Shown piece by piece: positions 7,475-11,888 of a DNA stretch of 11,888 nucleotides (the stretch's first letter is position 1; each line of letters opens with the position of its first letter). A program made the translations under genes and the position numbers. Below the pieces are notes generated by a model. It was not told the origin of the DNA and ran no database searches. It worked only from the letters and a program-made list of their open reading frames with translations. The stretch is taken from the NCBI GenBank assembly GCA_045545635.1, contig JAZQBI010000153.1, forward strand, positions 1 to 11,888. The letters are read 5' to 3'. The stretch comes from RGIG8748 sp045545635. GTDB lineage: Bacteria > Bacillota > Clostridia > UMGS1810.

Positions 7475-8749
7475 TTATTTTCCCCTCTCTATGTTTACTG
7501 CACCGGTTGATAATAAATCCTCGTAAAATGCCGGATATGATTTGTTTATACTCATTGGATTTTCAATAGTTACACTGTTTTTGCTCACCAGTGATGCCAC
7601 AGATGCCGTCATAGCCATTCTGTGGTCGTTGAAGCTATCCACTCTTCCTCCCTCAAGACAAGGCTTGCCTTTTATGATGAGGCATCCGTTTTCCTCTCGG
7701 ATATCTGCTCCGAGCTTTGAGAGGACATCAACTGTAGCAAAAGCTCTGTCGCACTCTTTGATTCTTAAGCGTTCTATATTCTTTATTACGGTTGTTCCCT
7801 CTGAAACTGCACAGGCAAGAGAAAGTATGGGAATGATGTCCGGAATATCCGCAGCATCTATCTCTCCGGGAGAAACCAGACGGGATTTGTTCACCTTAAA
7901 GCCTGCGGGGGTGTCGGTTATGTCAGCATTCATTTTTTTGAGGATATCCACAATCTGTCTGTCACCTTGCAGGGAATCCGGCTCCATATTGGCACACTCA
8001 ATACCTCCTGCGAAGCATCCTGCCACAAGGAAAAATGCAACCTGAGAATAATCTCCCCCCGCACGGTAGGTACCGGCTCTGAATTTTTGGGAGCCTTTTA
8101 TATAAAAGCTTTTGTAGTTATTGTTTATTATACTTATTCCTGATTTTGCAAGAACCTCAAGAGTTATATCCACATAGGGTTTTGACTGAAGCTCACCCTC
8201 TATATATAACGTACTGTCAAAATCCATAAGAGGCAGTGTAAAAAGTAGTCCCGTAACGAATTGGGAGCTTACCGAGCCGTCTACGGTATATTCATTTTTT
8301 GAAAAACCGCCATTTACCCTGAGATATTCACCGAGAGCAAAATCGTAGTCCATATTATTGTTTTCAAAAATATCAAAGTATGGTGTGAGAGGTCTTTTTA
8401 AAAGAGTTTCTGAACCCTTAAACTCCGCCCTGTCTGCAAAAAGTGTTGCAACAGGTATCATAAACCTCAGCGTGGATGCAGATTCACCGCAGTCAAGAAG
8501 AGCGTTTTCCACCTTATCTTCCCTACTCTCTACCGTGATTGTACTGCCCGTGATACTAACCCTTGCACCCAATGCTTCTATACAGGAAAGTGTGGCTCTT
8601 ATATCATTGGAAAAACTTACATTCTCAATAACTCCGCCCCCTGCAAGAAAAACAGATATAATATATCTGTGAATATACGACTTGGATGAAGGGATTGATA
8701 CAACTGCATTATTATGTTTTTCTGTTTTAGCTATGGTGATAGTGTTCAT
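7475..8749 (-). CDS. aroA: 3-phosphoshikimate 1-carboxyvinyltransferase (EPSP synthase)
   Basis: Joins shikimate 3-phosphate and PEP to give EPSP in the shikimate pathway. Two adjacent ATGs exist at 8752 and 8749; GGAGG is 4 nt from the first and 7 nt from the second, so I choose 8749 (424 residues). Recognised elements, numbered from 8749, are SIPSSKSYIHR with the PEP/S3P lysine near 23, DCGESASTLRFMIP (86-99), QFVTGLLFTLPL, GGDYSQVAFFL, LRIKECDRAF and FNDHRMAM near the C terminus. The length is normal. The residue equivalent to E. coli Gly96 is Ala91 here, the position known for glyphosate insensitivity in class II enzymes such as CP4. First gene of an aroA-aroQ-aroK-SGNH-regulator run, with a predicted promoter and an unusual repeat-bearing leader upstream. 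Confidence 0.96.
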   Translation of the reverse strand: MNTITIAKTEKHNNAVVSIPSSKSYIHRYIISVFLAGGGVIENVSFSNDIRATLSCIEALGARVSITGSTITVESREDKVENALLDCGESASTLRFMIPVATLFADRAEFKGSETLLKRPLTPYFDIFENNNMDYDFALGEYLRVNGGFSKNEYTVDGSVSSQFVTGLLFTLPLMDFDSTLYIEGELQSKPYVDITLEVLAKSGISIINNNYKSFYIKGSQKFRAGTYRAGGDYSQVAFFLVAGCFAGGIECANMEPDSLQGDRQIVDILKKMNADITDTPAGFKVNKSRLVSPGEIDAADIPDIIPILSLACAVSEGTTVIKNIERLRIKECDRAFATVDVLSKLGADIREENGCLIIKGKPCLEGGRVDSFNDHRMAMTASVASLVSKNSVTIENPMSINKSYPAFYEDLLSTGAVNIERGK

Positions 8750-8810
8750 CATTTGTCCTCCGTGGAATTTTTAACAAATAAAAATCTTACTAGTTTATTG
8801 ATTGCGAGGC

Positions 8811-8832
8811 ATAAGGTTTAGATGCAAACCTT
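8811..8832. other. Stem-loop in the aroA leader
   Basis: AAGGTTT (8813-8819) pairs with AAACCTT (8826-8832) around the 6-nt loop AGATGC. It is adjacent to the GCGATAT repeats and about 60-80 nt upstream of the aroA start. It has no T tract, so it is not an obvious attenuator; it may belong to the same repeated element as the GCGATAT units. Confidence 0.45.
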
Positions 8833-8836
8833 TATA

Positions 8837-8918
8837 GCGATATACTCACTTAGTTCGTGCGATATATTTTCACTCTGTTCAAATGCGATATAACTACGCT
8901 TTGCTCCGTTGCGATATG
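8837..8918. repeat. Four GCGATAT-containing tandem units in the aroA leader
   Basis: On the + strand GCGATATA occurs at 8837-8844, 8859-8866 and 8885-8892, and GCGATATG at 8911-8918, so successive starts are 22, 26 and 26 nt apart. On the minus strand the units begin TATATCGC (CATATCGC in the first) followed by A+purine-rich tails with a loose GAnC..AGnG core (for example GAACTAAGTGAG and GAACAGAGTGAA). The period and degenerate tails do not fit a CRISPR. The block may be a fragment of an interspersed intergenic repeat or a multi-site regulatory element; neither can be settled from this window. Confidence 0.6.
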
Positions 8919-8933
8919 ATATAAATTCCTTTC

Positions 8934-8951
8934 AGGGAAAAAATTTTCCCT
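8934..8951. promoter_or_regulatory. Palindrome at the predicted aroA transcription start
   Basis: AGGGAAAA (8934-8941) and TTTTCCCT (8944-8951) form 8-bp arms with two bases between them. It sits directly downstream of the predicted -10 box, so it could form a 5'-terminal hairpin in the transcript or serve as a protein-binding site. Confidence 0.45.
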
Positions 8952-8956
8952 TGTAT

Positions 8957-8985
8957 ATATTATCATACTTTTTAACATGTATCAA
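8957..8985 (-). promoter_or_regulatory. Predicted promoter of the aroA-aroQ-aroK operon
   Basis: On the minus strand, TTGATA (8985-8980, five of six consensus bases) and TAATAT (8962-8957, four of six) are 17 bp apart. A GATAAT two bases upstream of the TAATAT is a second -10 candidate with shorter spacing. Transcription would begin near 8950, immediately after the terminator of the upstream operon, giving a leader of about 200 nt. Confidence 0.5.
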
Positions 8986-8992
8986 CTATATA

Positions 8993-9040
8993 ATAAAAGA
9001 ATCCGATAAAACTTATGTAAGATTTATCGGATTCTTTTAT
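8993..9040 (-). terminator. Rho-independent terminator of the GH10 operon
   Basis: An 18-bp perfect stem (8993-9010 with 9023-9040) around a 12-nt loop. In the minus direction it ends ...GGATTCTTTTAT followed by TATATAG, a usable U-rich tail. The stop codon of the RraA fragment (9037-9039) lies inside the stem, an arrangement common for the last gene of a transcript. Confidence 0.85.
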
Positions 9041-9336
9041 AAAGCAGATTGTGTGTCATTAGGGTCGCCGTTAATGGCAAGGTCATATTCTTCAGACCAG
9101 TCAAGACCTCTGTATTCGACGGCTCGTTCATCAGTTTCTATGAATTCCATAAGAAGGTCAAGCATTTCCTTCGTCCATGTATTTTTATCTATTTGTGCCG
9201 TTGTGAATTTATTAAGGCTTATCATTTCAAAGCCAAACAAATCCTTCACCTGAGTTTTTGCCGCGCCGCCTACAACCTCTGCAACAAGATGCGACGGGAT
9301 AAAGAGCACTCCGCCACCTGCACCGAAAACAACATA
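9037..9336 (-). pseudogene. RraA-family protein, C-terminal fragment
   Basis: The frame downstream of the MBL fragment reads VVFGAGGGVLFIPSHLVAEVV, then KDLFGFEMISLNKFTTAQID and WTKEMLDLLMEF. This matches, as I recall the family, the C terminus of the longer RraA-like proteins (often labelled dimethylmenaquinone methyltransferase-like), which carry GVLFIP.HL.E.V, then DMFG...KYTPGQID..WT. Only about the last 100 residues are present; the N-terminal two thirds, with the metal- and substrate-binding site, are missing. The frame is offset from the MBL fragment, and nothing upstream supplies an RraA start; the GTG at 9309 falls inside the conserved core. RraA-like aldolases often act with enolase-superfamily sugar-acid dehydratases, as seen two genes upstream, which supports the family call. 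Non-functional as it stands. Confidence 0.65.
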
Positions 9337-9572
9337 TTCTCTTTTTTCATAAGTGGAATTGCATCAATATCTACATGGTCAAGATGATTATGTGTACAAA
9401 TTACAACATCGCTTTTCAATTTTTCAGGCATAAAAGGTGCTATTACCATTCGGCCGCGCTTTGCAATTCTGTCAACAACATTTGAAAGATAAGGATCAAT
9501 GCATATTTCGTTAATTCCGTCATTTAAGATGTATCCGCTTTGTCCTATCCATCTTATTTTTAAATGATACAT
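9270..9572 (-). pseudogene. MBL-fold metallo-hydrolase, N-terminal fragment (UlaG-like)
   Basis: About 77 residues are clear metallo-beta-lactamase fold: IRWIGQSGYIL at the start, EICIDPYLS (22-30), and the metal-binding THNHLDHVD (60-68) with His61, His63, Asp65 and His66. UlaG-like lactonases and related hydrolases run to 250-350 residues, so the rest, including the later His/Asp ligands, is absent. After about residue 78 the sequence becomes unrelated (SVQVAECSLSRR) and hits TAG at 9270-9272, because it has entered the RraA fragment in the wrong frame. The ATG overlaps the GH10 stop by 13 nt and has AAGGCGG upstream, so the start of the gene looks intact and was an operon member. Any product would be a truncated, probably inactive protein. 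Confidence 0.75.
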
Positions 9573-10918
9573 ATAAATTCCGCCTTTTGATTATCCCTAT
9601 TCAGCTCTGCATTATAAACTGCTCCATCTCGAGATTGTATACATACTTCATACTCCCCGTGAAAGCCCTCAAACTCTATTTGTCCGTTTTCATCCGTTAC
9701 CAGCTCTACTTCGGTATGCCACTGTTCTTTGAACAATTTTTTCAGCATTTCACCCGATTTTTTCGGAGCCAAATCTCTATGAAACAATCCTGCACGAAGT
9801 CTATTTTCGTCCCAATCCGGAGAAGAATATGCTGTTTGATCAACAGAATTCCAATATATAACCGATTCCAGCTTTTCCGATGAAAACCACAATGTGTAAA
9901 GATATTTTAAAACCTCTGCCTGCAAATCTTCCGCCTCGTTACCCTCACCAAATGTCGGAATCTGAACTTCTGTGATTTCCAGCGGTTTTCCGAATTCCGA
10001 CATCACATCAAGACCTTTTAAAATCTTGATAGGATCAAAATATTCCTTGAAATTCCAGATATCCTCACCATCCTGCATTCCCATATAGATATGGTTCTGT
10101 ATACCGATTTTGTCAATCCTTACACCTTTTGCCAAAGCTGCATCTATCAACATATAATAAGGGTGTCTATATGTTTTTTCGCCGATTTCCGGCACGAAGT
10201 TTCCATCATTTATCACAAGAACATCGTTTGGAAAATACTTTTGTGCAAGCTCAAAGGACCATTCAAGTGAATCACGTGTATCGCTAATGACGCTATTGGT
10301 AGTCCACCAATGAGTTTCGAGAAGCTCATTGATGACTTCGATATCATACATCACACCATTCCCGTATTTTAGTGCAATTTCCATGAATCTTTTTTCGTAA
10401 AGCTTTTTCATTTCTGCCTCATTGTCTTTAGGAAGCCAATCGGGAATAAATTTGTCATAAAATAAACAATGGATTTTTGCATCTATACCTTTTTCGCGAC
10501 AATAGTTAAGACACAAATCTGTACTGGGACGCCGCCAAACATTCTCACTATCAGCACTGAATCTCACTTTTCCCTGCACAGGCTCAAGTCCCGCCCAATA
10601 GAATGGGATGGTCGCAAGATTAAAATACTGTGAAAAAAGATTACGATATCGTTCATTTTCCGATGCCGTTTCAAATTGATCCAGCATAAATATATGTGCT
10701 CCATGCTTAAACTCGTGATTTTTCAAAACTGACTTAACTCTGATACCAGATTGAACAGCACCGGTTTTATCCTTTATAACTATCGTCTTTTTCCCTTTTC
10801 TGTTTCTCTCGATATTATCCTTTACTACCGTTTTAAACAGATCGTTATTTGCATCAAATTGTTCCAGGCAAAACCTTTCGATTTCCCCAAACTTCATATC
10901 TTTGATATTCATAATCAT
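9560..10918 (-). CDS. GH10 endo-1,4-beta-xylanase-like glycosidase
   Basis: A 452-residue protein with a family 10 TIM barrel from about residue 70 to 395. The acid/base is Glu198 in YDIEVINELLE (191-201; equivalent to the WDVVNE motif) and the nucleophile is Glu317 in LEITEVQIP. GIQNHIYMG (272-280) is the family GIQ.H strand, and VIYWNSVD (353-360) corresponds to the usual WG..D strand with Asn in place of Gly. Residues 1-60 (with KTIVIKDKTGAVQSGIRV) and 405-452 (DENGQIEFEGFHGEYEV) look like small beta-strand extensions. No signal peptide is visible, so it probably cleaves imported xylo-oligosaccharides in the cytoplasm. Start ATG 10918 has GGATG with short spacing; it lies 24 nt after the stop of the enolase-superfamily gene. 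Its 3' end overlaps the MBL fragment. The atypical barrel leaves the exact glycan uncertain. Confidence 0.88.
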   Translation of the reverse strand: MIMNIKDMKFGEIERFCLEQFDANNDLFKTVVKDNIERNRKGKKTIVIKDKTGAVQSGIRVKSVLKNHEFKHGAHIFMLDQFETASENERYRNLFSQYFNLATIPFYWAGLEPVQGKVRFSADSENVWRRPSTDLCLNYCREKGIDAKIHCLFYDKFIPDWLPKDNEAEMKKLYEKRFMEIALKYGNGVMYDIEVINELLETHWWTTNSVISDTRDSLEWSFELAQKYFPNDVLVINDGNFVPEIGEKTYRHPYYMLIDAALAKGVRIDKIGIQNHIYMGMQDGEDIWNFKEYFDPIKILKGLDVMSEFGKPLEITEVQIPTFGEGNEAEDLQAEVLKYLYTLWFSSEKLESVIYWNSVDQTAYSSPDWDENRLRAGLFHRDLAPKKSGEMLKKLFKEQWHTEVELVTDENGQIEFEGFHGEYEVCIQSRDGAVYNAELNRDNQKAEFICII

Positions 10919-10942
10919 TTCACATCCATTTTTGAATTTATA

Positions 10943-11888
10943 TTAACTCCACTCTCTATCGTTTGCCCATTCCTTGTCCCACTCTGTTGTGGGCTCCCAT
11001 ATTCCGGGATATTTTTCGTGCATATGCTCTGCAATAAGCTCTTCATTAAGTTCATCAATACCAAGACCCGGCTTATTCGGAACATTTACAAACCCATCCT
11101 TAAATAGCGGATTATCAATTCCAATAGCAAGATCATTCCACCATGGAATATCAACAGAATGGAATTCAACCGCCAAACAATTCTGAACAGCCGCTGCCGC
11201 GTGAATTGCCGCCATACAAGCAATTGGGCTTTCTGCCATATGAATTGCCATTGCAACGCCGTACTTGTCACACATATTGCCAAGCTTTTTCATTTTCATT
11301 GCGCCACCAACTGTAAGCATATCAGGATGAACTACCGACACCCCACCACATTTCATAAGAGGCTCAAAGTTTTCAGCCAAATATATATCTTCACCGGTAC
11401 AAATCGGCACATTACAAGCATGTGCAATTTTTTCATAATGCCTTGTATAATGCCACGGAGCAATATCTTCCAAAAATCCAATAGGCACATTTAAACATCC
11501 CGGTTCATCAAGCATAAGTTCGATACCTAAATCCATCTTTAAGAACGTAAACCCTTGTTCCATTCTTTTTTTGAGAGCATGTCCCATATCTGTTCCTGTA
11601 TGCTTTCCGTCAACGTCTGTATCACAGTACATTCTGACCTTATCACGGAACTTTCCGCCAAGCATCTGCCAAAGCGGAACACCCCATGCTTTTCCTGCCA
11701 AATCCCAAAGTGCTATCTCAAGACCTGATACTCCACCGCCTTGTCTTGAATGTCCTCCAAACTGTTTTATTCTTCTGAACAGCTTGTCTACGTTACAAGG
11801 ATTTTCACCTATTTTTCTTTTGCGAAAAGGTTAATGGTTTTATTTTTTTGCTCAATCTGTGCAATTTCTTCACAACACACTATATTTT
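10943..11888 (-). pseudogene. Enolase-superfamily sugar-acid dehydratase (mandelate racemase/MLE type), frameshifted and internally deleted
   Basis: The reading frame continues upstream of the TTG at 11701 (GGHSRQGGGVSGLEIALWDL precedes AGKAWGVP), so that codon is internal. Followed further, the frame meets a stop near 11831, while the neighbouring frame from the window edge carries the expected N-terminal residues (EEIAQIEQKNKTINLFAKEK) and stops at a TAG next to a run of five A's (plus T's at 11812-11816). One extra A would join them as ...AKEK-IGENPCNVDKLF. Numbering from 11701, FLKMDLGI (53-60), LEDIAPW with Glu78, TGEDIY with Glu104 and the MAIHMAESP His154 fit the superfamily and resemble galactonate/glucarate-type dehydratases. 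Between residue 75 and 76 roughly 60-80 family residues, including the first Mg2+ ligand Asp, appear to be missing in frame. Upstream member of the GH10 operon; 5' end outside the window. Probably inactive. Confidence 0.75.

Noticed and set aside
7542..8045. 167-codon + strand frame opposite aroA
   Set aside because: Antisense shadow of aroA; the Ser/Thr/Ile-rich product reflects complementary codons, not a protein family.
8837..8918. CRISPR array
   Set aside because: Only the first seven or eight bases of each unit are conserved, spacing is 22-26 nt with no repeat/spacer division, and no cas gene is present.
8753..8950. T-box or amino-acid riboswitch in the aroA leader
   Set aside because: No AGGGTGGNACCGCG-type antiterminator and no intrinsic terminator lie before aroA.
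9037..9309. 90-residue independent small protein starting at GTG 9309
   Set aside because: The start falls within the conserved RraA core GGGVLFIP, with no ribosome binding site, so it is a gene fragment.
9049..9387. + strand frames opposite the MBL/RraA remnant
   Set aside because: They overlap the better supported minus-strand fragments and the terminator, and carry no motif or ribosome binding site.
11699..11701. TTG as the true start of a 252-residue enolase-superfamily protein
   Set aside because: Conserved family sequence (GVSGLEIALWDL) continues upstream in the same frame, so this start would cut the barrel.

Overview
The window reads as a moderately AT-rich Firmicute chromosome, most likely an anaerobic Clostridia of the Oscillospiraceae/Ruminococcaceae type. 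This inference rests on strong GGAGG-like ribosome binding sites, GTG and TTG starts, clostridial-looking aromatic-pathway proteins and a set of plant-polysaccharide enzymes. I saw no rRNA, tRNA, CRISPR array, transposase or phage gene. Family calls come from recognised motifs, without any database search.

Layout. The left end (1-1244, + strand) is the 3' part of an SGNH/GDSL hydrolase gene, closed by a strong 19-bp-stem terminator that also lies between two convergent genes. Everything else is on the minus strand. Read in the direction of transcription from the right edge, the first block (about 11888 to 9037) holds an enolase-superfamily sugar-acid dehydratase that is both frameshifted and internally deleted, an intact GH10 xylanase-like enzyme, and a chimeric remnant in which the start of an MBL-fold hydrolase runs into the end of an RraA-family gene. 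An 18-bp-stem terminator follows at 8993-9040.

The second block starts at a predicted promoter (8957-8985) and a leader of about 200 nt that carries four GCGATAT-containing repeats. It encodes aroA, aroQ and aroK (EPSP synthase, type II dehydroquinase, shikimate kinase) and then, after one base, a second SGNH hydrolase and an unusual regulator with a LacI-type sensor domain in front and a LuxR-type helix-turn-helix at the back. A 55-nt inverted repeat containing a good promoter separates these from the last pair, a GH141-like beta-helix protein and an MFS transporter joined by a TAATG stop/start overlap.

How the genes may work together. None of the full-length hydrolases (GH10, GH141-like, SGNH) has a visible signal peptide, so they probably act on imported oligosaccharides in the cytoplasm: xylan-type backbone by GH10, acyl groups by SGNH, branched or rare sugars by the GH141-like protein, with the MFS protein as possible importer and the sensor-HTH protein as local regulator. 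The GH10 operon has partly decayed in its sugar-acid branch. The linkage of shikimate genes to this carbohydrate module by tight translational spacing is the most unusual feature of gene order.
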